This document shows, piece by piece, positions 1 to 5,967 of a DNA stretch of 8,135 bases. The position numbers and the translations under genes were made by a program. Origin of the DNA: Massilioclostridium sp965141735. GTDB lineage: Bacteria > Bacillota > Clostridia > Oscillospirales > Ruminococcaceae. The stretch spans positions 1 through 8,135 of the forward strand of contig CBCSOX010000125.1 of the NCBI GenBank assembly GCA_965141735.1. The letters are read 5' to 3'. Every line of letters begins with the position of its first letter. Within the stretch, counting starts at the first letter, position 1. Under the pieces are notes generated by a model, which saw only the letters and a program-made list of their open reading frames with translations, had not been told where the DNA came from and searched no databases.

Positions 1-300
1 AATGTGCGCCTTGAGGCGCTGCCAGCAGCATACGGCTTTGCCCGCATATGTAGTAACACCAGCTTAGCTGGTGAGTTCCTTTTTGTACGCTTATTTTAAC
101 AAAACTACGGTTCTACTGGTGATAGAGAGAGAAAACGTAAACGAGGGCAAAAGAAATAGCAACATCTACATTGGCTCTCATGACAAGCAGATGTGGCATA
201 CGGGTTGCCGTGTGCGAGATATTTTGATTCTATGATGCCCTTTGAGGGGCGAAATCGGACATTGGCTCTAAGCATAGTATGGTTCATCTAATTGTTTTCG
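1..300. other. Gene-free, hairpin-rich region; possible structured RNA (unclassified)
   Basis: I see no credible protein gene in the first 300 bases. The stretch is rich in short inverted repeats. They are GCGCC/GGCGC with loop TTGA (6-19); CATACGG (29-35) against CCG plus TATG (42-44, 47-50) with a two-base bulge; CACCAGC/GCTGGTG with loop TTA (57-73), followed on the plus strand by TTCCTTTTT; ACATCT/AGATGT (162-167, 189-194); GCATACGG/CCGTGTGC with loop GTTG (196-215); and GCCCT/GGGGC with loop TTGA (237-250). An 11-base direct repeat, ACATTGGCTCT, occurs at 168-178 and 259-269. This density suggests a structured RNA. If it is on the plus strand it could end at the hairpin at 302-338, which works in both directions. 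I could not match it to RNase P, tmRNA, SRP or tRNA signatures. 6S and raiA-type RNAs remain untested possibilities. Strand and ends are unknown. Confidence 0.3.
57..85 (+). terminator. Possible weak plus-strand terminator
   Basis: A seven-base-pair perfect stem, CACCAGC/GCTGGTG with loop TTA (57-73), is followed by AGTTCC and a run of five T (to about 85). The interrupted T-tract makes this a weak intrinsic terminator at best. It may instead be one helix of a structured RNA extending off the left edge. Confidence 0.25.
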
Positions 301-301
301 C

Positions 302-338
302 AAAAAAAGCAGGAAGCATACAGCTTCCTGCTTTTTTT
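302..338 (-). terminator. Strong intrinsic terminator after the ferredoxin gene (symmetrical)
   Basis: The left arm AAAAAAAGCAGGAAGC (302-317) and right arm GCTTCCTGCTTTTTTT (323-338) are perfect complements around a five-base loop, ATACA. On the minus strand this gives a GC-containing stem followed by seven U, 17 bases after the ferredoxin stop codon. Because it is symmetrical, with T-tracts on both strands, it could also end any plus-strand transcript coming from the left edge of the window. Confidence 0.9.
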
Positions 339-355
339 CTGTTTATGTACAGAGA

Positions 356-529
356 TTATGCTTCCGGGTTCGGAGCGTTGACCGGGCAGACGCCTGCACA
401 TGCGCCGCACTCGATGCAGGTATCCTTGTCGATGCAATATTTGCCGTCGCCCTCGGTGATCGCGTTGACCGGGCACTCAGCCTCACATGCACCACAGCTG
501 ATGCAGTCATCGTTGATAATATAAGCCAT
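356..529 (-). CDS. 2[4Fe-4S] clostridial-type ferredoxin, 57 aa
   Basis: A small soluble electron carrier of the bacterial 2[4Fe-4S] ferredoxin family, which in anaerobes shuttles low-potential electrons between enzymes such as pyruvate:ferredoxin oxidoreductase and hydrogenases. The translation starts MAYIINDDCISCG and ends APNPEA. It contains the two classical cluster motifs CxxCxxCxxxCP, with cysteines 9, 12, 15, 19 and 38, 41, 44, 48. A ninth cysteine at 32, in KYCIDKDTC, is outside both motifs and is not needed for cluster binding. The near-duplicate halves and the 57-residue length fit the family closely. The start is ATG at 527-529, behind AAGGAGGT at 537-544. The gene is flanked by its own promoter and a strong terminator, so it is probably monocistronic and highly expressed. 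Its specific redox partner cannot be read from context. Confidence 0.97.
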   Translation of the reverse strand: MAYIINDDCISCGACEAECPVNAITEGDGKYCIDKDTCIECGACAGVCPVNAPNPEA

Positions 530-558
530 TTGTGTTACCTCCTTGACAAATTCTAAGT

Positions 559-576
559 AACAAATTAGGATTTGTT
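559..576. promoter_or_regulatory. Palindrome in the ferredoxin leader, possible operator
   Basis: A perfect seven-base inverted repeat, AACAAAT/ATTTGTT, is separated by TAGG. It lies in the predicted 5' leader of the ferredoxin mRNA, between the inferred start of transcription (about 581) and the ribosome-binding site (537-544). It could be a repressor operator or a small mRNA hairpin. The sequence cannot tell which, and I do not recognise the motif as that of a named regulator. Confidence 0.4.
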
Positions 577-587
577 GCTACACTTCT

Positions 588-615
588 ATTCTATCATAAA
601 ATTCAAAAAATTCAA
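588..615 (-). promoter_or_regulatory. Sigma-A-like promoter of the ferredoxin gene
   Basis: On the minus strand TTGAAT (610-615) serves as -35 and TAGAAT (588-593) as -10, separated by 16 bases. The spacer is AT-rich, unlike the GC-rich genes around it. The predicted start of transcription is near 581, giving a leader of about 50 bases before the ATG at 529. No intrinsic terminator is visible between the ricT stop codon (689) and this promoter, so some read-through from ricT is possible. Confidence 0.6.
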
Positions 616-688
616 GGACGAGTTTGTAAATACAAAGGAAAAATACCCGCTGGATTTCGCGAAAAAACGTGCGGTTTGCAGAAAAAAC

Positions 689-1558
689 TTATTTTCCTTC
701 CAGCTTTTTGAGCTGCTCGATGTCCTTTTTGTCGACTTTGATTTGGCCGTCCTTGATCACCGAGATATCCTTGACGTTAAAGGTGCGGGGCGCCGCGTCG
801 GGGTTGTCCTTGAGGCGGACGCGATAGGTTCCTGTGAGCAGATTGAGGTTGATGACAAAGCCGTTTCCGTCGGGTGTTTTGACAAACGCGCCCATTTTAG
901 GGGAGGTTCTGAGCAGTTTTTCATACACGTCCTGCTCGTATTTGAGGCAGCACATCAGCCGCCCGCAGGTGCCGGATATTTTGGAGGGGTTGAGCGAGAG
1001 GCTCTGTTCCTTCGCCATCTTAATCGACACCGGCTGGAAGTCGCCGAGAAAGGTGGAACAGCAGAAGGGACGCCCGCACACCCCGAGCCCGCCGAGGATT
1101 TTGGATTCGTCCCGCACTCCGATCTGGCGCAGCTCAATGCGGGTGCGGAACACCGAGGCGAGGTCTTTGACCAGCTCCCGAAAGTCCACCCGTCCGTCGG
1201 CAGTAAAGTAAAACAGGATTTTGTTGTTGTCAAAGGTGTATTCCACATCGATGAGCTTCATCTCAAGCTTGTGCTTGGCAATTTTATTCAGGCAGATTTT
1301 AAATGCCTCTTTTTCCTTTTTGCGGTTGGCTTCGCAGACCGCGAGATCCTTGTCCGTCGCCACACGGATGATGGGTTTGAGGGGGGAAACGAGGCTCTCG
1401 GGGTCAACCTCGCGGTTTTCCAGAGCAACTTCTCCGCATTCAACACCGCGCGCGGTTTCAACAATAACTTTTTGTCCGTTTTTCAGCTGCATGCCGTTGG
1501 GGTCAAAATAGTAGATCTTGCCAACATTTTTAAAACGGACTCCAATGATTTCAGACAT
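689..1558 (-). CDS. ricT: RicT/YaaT, PSP1-family regulator of RNA processing, 289 aa
   Basis: This is a PSP1 C-terminal-domain protein. In Bacillus subtilis RicT (YaaT) works with RicA and RicF as a cytoplasmic complex that carries iron-sulfur clusters and steers RNase Y cleavage of many mRNAs. Here the N-terminal part (about 1-60) is the compact beta domain beginning MSEIIGVRFKNVGKIYYF. The conserved core covers about 60-215. The diagnostic cysteine clusters are VCGRPFCC (Cys161, 166, 167) and GTCGRLMCC (Cys198, 203, 204), the positions expected to ligate Fe-S clusters. The tail is Lys-rich. The start ATG lies just behind AGGAGGT, and the holB stop codon TAG forms part of that ribosome-binding site, implying coupled translation. 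Genes for RicA and RicF are not in the window. Length and motifs are normal for the family, so I see no sign of damage. Confidence 0.95.
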   Translation of the reverse strand: MSEIIGVRFKNVGKIYYFDPNGMQLKNGQKVIVETARGVECGEVALENREVDPESLVSPLKPIIRVATDKDLAVCEANRKKEKEAFKICLNKIAKHKLEMKLIDVEYTFDNNKILFYFTADGRVDFRELVKDLASVFRTRIELRQIGVRDESKILGGLGVCGRPFCCSTFLGDFQPVSIKMAKEQSLSLNPSKISGTCGRLMCCLKYEQDVYEKLLRTSPKMGAFVKTPDGNGFVINLNLLTGTYRVRLKDNPDAAPRTFNVKDISVIKDGQIKVDKKDIEQLKKLEGK

Positions 1559-1567
1559 GGGTACCTC

Positions 1568-2551
1568 CTATGCTTGGGTGTGATGCAGCGCCCCGGTCTG
1601 GCGCAGGCCGGCGCAGAGCCAGCAGAGCGTGAGGCCGAGATTTGCATTTCGTTCGAGATTGGACTGCGCCTGGTCAATCGTCTGTACCATGCGCAGTAGC
1701 GCTTTGAGGGAATACTTACAGGCAAGGGGATCCGGCTTTGCGCCGACCTTGCTGAGGATGGACTGGCGGATGACGCCGGTGAGCAGCGGGAGCACCCGCA
1801 GGGTGAGGGCGCGGTTGCCGTCGAGCGGCGCGCCGGCGACAAGGGTGTCGAGCTCGTCGGGGGAGAGCAGGCTGTCGCGCAGTTTCTGTGCGATCTCAGA
1901 GGCCTGCCGCATCTCTTTCTCGGTGAGCAGCCCGAGTGCCCCTCCAATCAGCCCGCCGGACAGCGAGACCGCGTAGTCAATCTGCGCCTGATCGGATTCG
2001 CCCGAGAGCCGGGCGACAGCCTCAGCGCATTCCCGGGGCTCCACTGGATAGAGCGCGACCGGGACGCAGCGGGAGACGAGCGTCTCGGGGATGGCGCGTT
2101 TGCTCTCACAGGTGAGGAGAAACACCACATGGCGCGGCGGTTCTTCCAAAACCTTGAGCAGGGCGTTGGCCGCAGCGGTGGACATGTTTTCCACCCCGCA
2201 GAGGATGTACACCTTGTAGTCCCCGCTGTTGGGCCGAATGTAGGCCTCAGAGCGAATTTTGCGCACCACTTCGGCGTGAAAGCTGCTCTTGCCCCCGTCG
2301 CCCCCTTCGAGGAGCAAATCGGGGTGGATGAGCTTGGAGACCTTTAGGCAATCGGGGCAGTGGCCGCACGGCCTGGCCGCGGGGTCGCGGCAGAGGATGG
2401 CCTGGGCGAATTGAATCGCCAGGGTGCGCTTGCCGCTCCCCTTGGGGCCGTAAAAAAGATAGGCATGCGACAAACGCCCACCCGTAAGGGAACAGGTGAG
2501 CGTTTGCACCGATTCTGTATTTCCGTAAAAATCAAACTGCGTTTTAAACAT
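1568..2551 (-). CDS. holB: DNA polymerase III delta prime subunit, 327 aa
   Basis: This is an AAA+ family subunit of the clamp loader, which with delta and tau/gamma opens the beta sliding clamp at replication forks. The translation shows YGPKGSGKR (34-42), a P-loop in which the usual Ser/Thr after GK is Arg. This agrees with delta prime being the stator rather than an ATPase. A zinc-binding set of four cysteines (54, 62, 65, 68; CxxCxxC preceded by a more distant Cys) follows. The degenerate Walker B region is VENM (120-123). NALLKVLEEPP (129-139) and the SRC motif (160-162) that supplies an arginine finger to the neighbouring subunit are typical of clamp-loader proteins. The C-terminal helical collar domain is less conserved. 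The start codon overlaps the pstA stop codon by one base (TGATG), and the stop sits in the ricT ribosome-binding site, so the three genes are tightly coupled. Confidence 0.95.
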   Translation of the reverse strand: MFKTQFDFYGNTESVQTLTCSLTGGRLSHAYLFYGPKGSGKRTLAIQFAQAILCRDPAARPCGHCPDCLKVSKLIHPDLLLEGGDGGKSSFHAEVVRKIRSEAYIRPNSGDYKVYILCGVENMSTAAANALLKVLEEPPRHVVFLLTCESKRAIPETLVSRCVPVALYPVEPRECAEAVARLSGESDQAQIDYAVSLSGGLIGGALGLLTEKEMRQASEIAQKLRDSLLSPDELDTLVAGAPLDGNRALTLRVLPLLTGVIRQSILSKVGAKPDPLACKYSLKALLRMVQTIDQAQSNLERNANLGLTLCWLCAGLRQTGALHHTQA

Positions 2552-2874
2552 CAGATTTTTTCAAACCGTTCAATGTTGGTGACAAAGATGGTTGCTCCTC
2601 CTACGGTCACTTCGATGGGGAAGGGGGCGTACAGCCCGACTCCGTAGGTCGCTGAGGACGGCACCATTTGTTTGCGTTTTTTGCTGTGCTGTTCGATGAT
2701 TTCAATCGCCTGGTCCACCTTGTCGTCCTCAGTGGCGATCATAAAAGTCGTGTTGCCCGACATGAGGAAACCGCCTGTGGAAGCGAGCTTGGTTGCAAAG
2801 AATCCCTCTTTGGTCAGCGCGGAAGTGACCGCATTGCTGTCGTCACTGCTGACAATGGCGTAGATGAGTTTCAT
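2551..2874 (-). CDS. pstA: Cyclic-di-AMP receptor, PstA/DarA (YaaQ) family, 107 aa
   Basis: This is a PII-like trimeric signalling protein that binds cyclic-di-AMP in Firmicutes (PstA in Staphylococcus and Listeria, DarA/YaaQ in Bacillus). Its downstream target is still unclear. The translation begins MKLIYAIVSSDDSNAV and carries the family signature TKLASTGGFL (28-37), then GNTT (40-43), IATED, and the C-terminal VGGATIFV strand with ERFEKI at the end. Length matches the family. Position 26 is Phe in GFFATKL, whereas homologues I recall have Arg there (GFRATKL), and that Arg is reported near the ligand. The start ATG is nine bases behind AAAGGAGGT (2883-2891). It is the first gene of the pstA-holB-ricT group, behind a long structured leader with its own extended -10. 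The yaaR gene that separates it from holB in B. subtilis is absent. Confidence 0.95.
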   Translation of the reverse strand: MKLIYAIVSSDDSNAVTSALTKEGFFATKLASTGGFLMSGNTTFMIATEDDKVDQAIEIIEQHSKKRKQMVPSSATYGVGLYAPFPIEVTVGGATIFVTNIERFEKI

Positions 2875-3037
2875 AAATGGCTACCTCCTTTGTGTGCGGT
2901 GCGGGGGAACAAGCGATTCGCGCCTTTGGGCGGAACCCACTGGTGCGGGTTCCCTTCCTCGTCTGGAAGAAAGGCCGCTGTCAGTGAATTTCATTCCGAC
3001 AGGCGCTGGGTGCAAGTGTCCGCCGCGGTTGCTTTCT
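2875..3037 (-). promoter_or_regulatory. Structured mRNA leader of pstA, possible cis-regulatory RNA
   Basis: The 167-base gap between the decarboxylase and pstA has no ORF and is full of complementary segments. A three-way junction can be drawn. Its closing helix is AAAGGC (2970-2975) with GCCTTT (2922-2927), extendable by two pairs past a bulge. Next comes a hairpin CTTCC/GGAAG with a six-base loop (2954-2969), and directly abutting it a hairpin GGAACCC/GGGTTCC with an eight-base loop (2932-2953). Upstream in the transcript are a stem CTGTC/GACAG with inner GAAT/ATTC (2978-3002) and GGCG/CGCC (3002-3024). The 5' arm GCCUUU could alternatively pair with AAAGG in the pstA ribosome-binding site, which would allow a translational switch; that is inference. 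I see no T-box, TPP, SAM or ydaO (cyclic-di-AMP) riboswitch signature. Confidence 0.45.
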
Positions 3038-3041
3038 ACCA

Positions 3042-4406
3042 CTATTTTACCACATTGAGGGTGCGAATTCCACTGTTTTTTAAAAGTTGCAGAGCGGAAT
3101 CTGTAACCAATTCTCCGGCTACCAGGATGGGCACGCCGGGCGGGCAGACAATTTTGTTTTCAGCGCAGATTCGTCCGGCGGCTTCGGCGAGCGGGAGGGT
3201 CACGCAGGGGGAGAGCAGCGCCTGCCGTGGGGTGAGACGCTGTTCCGGATAGCAAAACGTTGCCGGTTGTTCCTCAATAGGAACAAATTCCCCTTTGTTC
3301 CGAAGCTGTGTGGTGTGGGAGCATACCGCGTCGAGCGCGCAGAGCAGCCGGTTGTGATCCAACACCGTGTTAAAGGGGGAGAGCATGAGCACCACAGTGC
3401 GGCGGCTCACATATTCAGGCTCTATCTTGTGCTCTCGCAGCAGGGAGGCGAGCTGTGGGCCCTCCATCCCCGCGGCAAAGGCGTCGAGCGAGAGCTTGGT
3501 CTGATCCCCGCCGCGCAGCACGCCGAGCCCCGCGTCCTCAGCGGCGCGGGCGAGCTCCTCCCACTGCTCCCAGAGGGCGGAGAAATCCTGTTTCGCCTGC
3601 TCTTCGAGATAGTCTGCGCAAAGGTCGAGCGATTCGAGAATGAGATAGGAGGGACTGGTCGAGCCAAAGAGGGACATGGCGGATTTGAGCTCTTGAGATG
3701 ATTGCTGCTTTGCGTGCAGAAACGCCCCCCCTGTCAATGCGGGAAGGGTCTTGTGCGCGCTGTCGCAGCACAGATCCGCACCCAGAGTGATGGGGTGGAG
3801 GTCTTTTGGGGTGAATTTGAGGTGAGCGCCGTGTGCGTTGTCGACAATCAGCCAGATATCTCGGCTGTGGCAGAGGTCTGCGATCTGCTGAATATCCGCC
3901 ATCTGGCCCAGGTAGTCGGGGCTGGTGAGGTAAACGGTGCGGACGTCGGGATGTTTCAACAGTTCCTCCTGTATTTGTTGAAAGTTTAGCTGATCCGGGA
4001 GACCGGTCTGCGGGTTGTAGTCCGGGTAAATCCACAGGGGGTCTATGCCGAGCAGGGCGCAGGCGTTGATCAGAGCAAGGTGTGCGTTGCGCCCGACGAG
4101 CAGCCGGCCCCCTCTGCGCGCCGCCAGGGTGAGCATCGCCTGAATGCAGAGGGTGGAGCCGCCCGCGCTCAGCACGGTGGTGCAGCCGTAGAGGCGAGTG
4201 AGCGCCTGCTCGGTCTGCGCAATGACGCTGTCAGAGGAAAACAGGACGTCCGCCCCCTCCACCTCGGTGATGTCGTGAGATCCGCCGAGGGAGTTCAGAA
4301 TCGGACAGTTTCCCTTGTGGCCGGGCATGTGAAAGCGGGAAATTCCGCTTTGGGCGTATTCAGAGACGAATTCATGAATGCTGGAAATTGTGACCCCTCC
4401 TAACAT
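3042..4406 (-). CDS. Orn/Lys/Arg decarboxylase-type PLP enzyme, YaaO-like, about 448-454 aa
   Basis: This is a fold-type I PLP enzyme of the Orn/Lys/Arg decarboxylase major-domain family; the closest context match is B. subtilis YaaO, whose substrate is not firmly established. Visible motifs are RFHMPGHKG (24-32), GGSTLCIQA for the cofactor phosphate (82-90), TSPDYLGQ (161-168), VDNAHGAH (188-195) with Asp189 for the pyridine nitrogen, and DSAHKTLPALTGGA (215-228) with Lys219 as the Schiff-base lysine. Homologues usually have VDEAHGAH, so Asn190 is unusual. The C-terminal domain is short, as in the YaaO group and unlike the large inducible Gram-negative enzymes. The ATG at 4404-4406 has no ribosome-binding site, whereas TAGGAGG at 4396-4402 lies seven bases before an in-frame ATT at 4386-4388, which may be the real start. 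The gene overlaps or abuts the membrane-protein gene upstream. Confidence 0.92.
   Translation of the reverse strand: MLGGVTISSIHEFVSEYAQSGISRFHMPGHKGNCPILNSLGGSHDITEVEGADVLFSSDSVIAQTEQALTRLYGCTTVLSAGGSTLCIQAMLTLAARRGGRLLVGRNAHLALINACALLGIDPLWIYPDYNPQTGLPDQLNFQQIQEELLKHPDVRTVYLTSPDYLGQMADIQQIADLCHSRDIWLIVDNAHGAHLKFTPKDLHPITLGADLCCDSAHKTLPALTGGAFLHAKQQSSQELKSAMSLFGSTSPSYLILESLDLCADYLEEQAKQDFSALWEQWEELARAAEDAGLGVLRGGDQTKLSLDAFAAGMEGPQLASLLREHKIEPEYVSRRTVVLMLSPFNTVLDHNRLLCALDAVCSHTTQLRNKGEFVPIEEQPATFCYPEQRLTPRQALLSPCVTLPLAEAAGRICAENKIVCPPGVPILVAGELVTDSALQLLKNSGIRTLNVVK
3044..3052 (-). promoter_or_regulatory. Extended -10 promoter element for pstA-holB-ricT
   Basis: On the minus strand TGGTAAAAT reads as an extended -10 (TG, one base, then TAAAAT, five of six matches to consensus). 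It lies in the last codons of the decarboxylase gene and runs into its TAG stop. No good -35 hexamer sits at the normal distance, which is common for extended -10 promoters. Initiation near 3037 would give a leader of about 163 bases before the pstA start. Confidence 0.4.
4396..4402 (-). promoter_or_regulatory. Ribosome-binding site that favours an ATT start for the decarboxylase
   Basis: TAGGAGG on the minus strand is a strong Shine-Dalgarno sequence, and its TAG is also the stop codon of the upstream gene. It lies inside the longest decarboxylase reading frame, after the only nearby ATG. The codon at the ideal distance (seven bases) is ATT (4386-4388). No ATG, GTG or TTG occurs in frame between it and the Met of HMPGHKG. 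Confidence 0.65.
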
Positions 4407-5935
4407 TGGTCGAGATAGTCCTGTGCCTCGCGGGCACAGGAGAGCTCGCCGCCATATGCGGCGGCAAATGCGAAGTGGCTGCGGGCGGATTCCAAACAGC
4501 CGGTGTGCAGGTCAGCCAAGCCGAGTTTGTAATGGGTCAGCACCTGGAAGAGCACCGGCTGATTGGGGTCTGGTTCGCCGCAGAGAGTGCGGACGGTTTC
4601 CCAATCCCCTACCTCTTCGGCGTCAAAAAGATCGAGGTGAGTCCAGGTGACGCGCAGGGTTTCTTTTTGCTGTGGGGTGAGTCTGCGCTGTGCGGTGAGC
4701 TGCTGCATGGTTTCCCGGCAGCGGAGCATTCCCTCCCGGTCGCGGCGCTGCTTGCAGCAGGCACTGCGGTGATTGAGGAAGAGCAGGCGGGCGGAGAGAT
4801 TTTTATGGTGCAGGCGGTCGAACTGCCGCTCTGACTCTTCGAGGTTATTGGCGTAGAAAAGGGCCTGTATGTGTACCAATTTCAATGATGGCACCCGCAG
4901 GAAGAGCCAATTGCTGTATAGCAGCGTGGCCTTCGGGGCGCAGTGCAGGTACAAAAGGTTTTTTAAAAAGGTCAAACAGACGAAGTAAAAGAGCACTGCG
5001 AGAAGTAAGAGCGAGGGGAAAAAGGAAGACGTGTCGCTGAACAGCAGAGACTCAGGCGAGCCCTGGCAAAGCTTGTACAGCAAAAGGAGGACGGAGGCGG
5101 AGACGCAGAGGAGAAACAGGGCGTAGAACTGCTTGAATCGTTTGACTGTCCTCTCTTTTCCCGCCTGACCGCCCAGCTGGAACAGAGGATAGTTTTGATG
5201 GGGCCCCCGCTTCTTTTTTTGTCTTCGTCTAACGAGGAGGATAATCAAAACAAAAACAATGAGTAAGAGACAGGGCATCAGCAGGGTGATAAACAGGTTC
5301 CCCCGCGTCAGCAGAGTGGACGGACTTTGGACCGAGAGGTCGATTTCATAGGTCTGCCCGCCGATGCTGAGGACATAGTGATCCGGCACCTCACTGAGAA
5401 AGGCGGCAAAGCCGACTTCCTGCCCGGTGTCAAAGCGGGTAAACTCGCTGCCTAGGCTGTCGGTGACAACCTTTATTTTCGAATAGCCCTCTAATTGGAA
5501 AATCTTGCTCTGGCTGACGATGACACACCTTCGGTCAGGGTGGGTGAGATAGTTGACATCAATGACCATCGCTGGGTAGATAAGAGAGTAGTCCTGCAGC
5601 ATTTTTTTGCGGCTGACCTGCCATCCCCTATCGGTTTGAACTGCGCACAGCCTGCCGGTTGTGTCCCCATCGGTATAGAAGACGACGGCCTGGTTGCCCT
5701 GCAGGACTTTTCCTTGGATTTTTGCGCCTGGAAATTGGGCGCGAACCGCCTCAGCGGGTGTGTCGTAGAAAAACAGCGCGCGCTGAAGCGGCGCTTTGAC
5801 TGTAAGCAGTACAACCAGAAACAGGACGAGCGCGGCAACTATACTCCAGAGGTATTTATCCTTTTTCTTACAGGCAAAACAGAGGCAGAGAAGGATCGCA
5901 CAGGAAGACAGCGTTGAAAGTGTGGTGAAGAACAT
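4400..5935 (-). CDS. Uncharacterised multi-pass membrane protein with cytoplasmic helical C-terminus, 511 aa
   Basis: I do not recognise this protein. Five hydrophobic segments are visible at about 4-22, 28-46, 214-235, 269-289 and 305-330. The basic runs CKKKDK (22-27) and RRRQKKKR (236-243) place those loops inside by the positive-inside rule. This puts residues 47-213 outside as a mostly polar, strand-rich domain (it opens FFYDTPAEAVRAQFPGAKI) and the C-terminal 180 residues inside. That tail is helical and Cys-rich, with TPR-like spacing of Leu/Ala (for example YKLGLADLHTGCLESARSHF), which suggests a protein-interaction scaffold; this is inference. The start ATG is preceded by AAGGGAG, a modest ribosome-binding site, and a TACAAT -10 element. 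Its end overlaps the start region of the decarboxylase gene, so the two are probably co-transcribed. No enzymatic motif was seen. Confidence 0.8.
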   Translation of the reverse strand: MFFTTLSTLSSCAILLCLCFACKKKDKYLWSIVAALVLFLVVLLTVKAPLQRALFFYDTPAEAVRAQFPGAKIQGKVLQGNQAVVFYTDGDTTGRLCAVQTDRGWQVSRKKMLQDYSLIYPAMVIDVNYLTHPDRRCVIVSQSKIFQLEGYSKIKVVTDSLGSEFTRFDTGQEVGFAAFLSEVPDHYVLSIGGQTYEIDLSVQSPSTLLTRGNLFITLLMPCLLLIVFVLIILLVRRRQKKKRGPHQNYPLFQLGGQAGKERTVKRFKQFYALFLLCVSASVLLLLYKLCQGSPESLLFSDTSSFFPSLLLLAVLFYFVCLTFLKNLLYLHCAPKATLLYSNWLFLRVPSLKLVHIQALFYANNLEESERQFDRLHHKNLSARLLFLNHRSACCKQRRDREGMLRCRETMQQLTAQRRLTPQQKETLRVTWTHLDLFDAEEVGDWETVRTLCGEPDPNQPVLFQVLTHYKLGLADLHTGCLESARSHFAFAAAYGGELSCAREAQDYLDQC

Positions 5936-5967
5936 GGCGGTTTCTCCCTTTTGGTGTGAATACTTCT

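Noticed and set aside
105..287. 60-codon minus-strand open frame in the left region
   Set aside because: It has no ribosome-binding site and low-complexity, Arg- and Cys-rich composition. It overlaps the hairpins and the repeated ACATTGGCTCT, and it sits beyond the ferredoxin terminator.
279..524. Plus-strand open frame opposite the ferredoxin
   Set aside because: It is antisense to a ferredoxin with two perfect cluster motifs, and it runs through the terminator hairpin.
655..690. Terminator after ricT
   Set aside because: Two T-runs occur on the minus strand just after the stop codon, but no stable GC stem immediately precedes either, so I did not call a terminator.
572..1699. 375-codon open frame on the plus strand
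   Set aside because: It lies antisense to ricT and the end of holB, both of which have complete family motifs. The antisense translation has no recognisable motif and no ribosome-binding site; it is a by-product of GC-rich codon use.
2875..3041. T-box or known riboswitch in the pstA leader
   Set aside because: I looked for the T-box antiterminator sequence and for TPP, SAM and ydaO (cyclic-di-AMP) core sequences, and found none. There is also no terminator hairpin with a T-tract before pstA.
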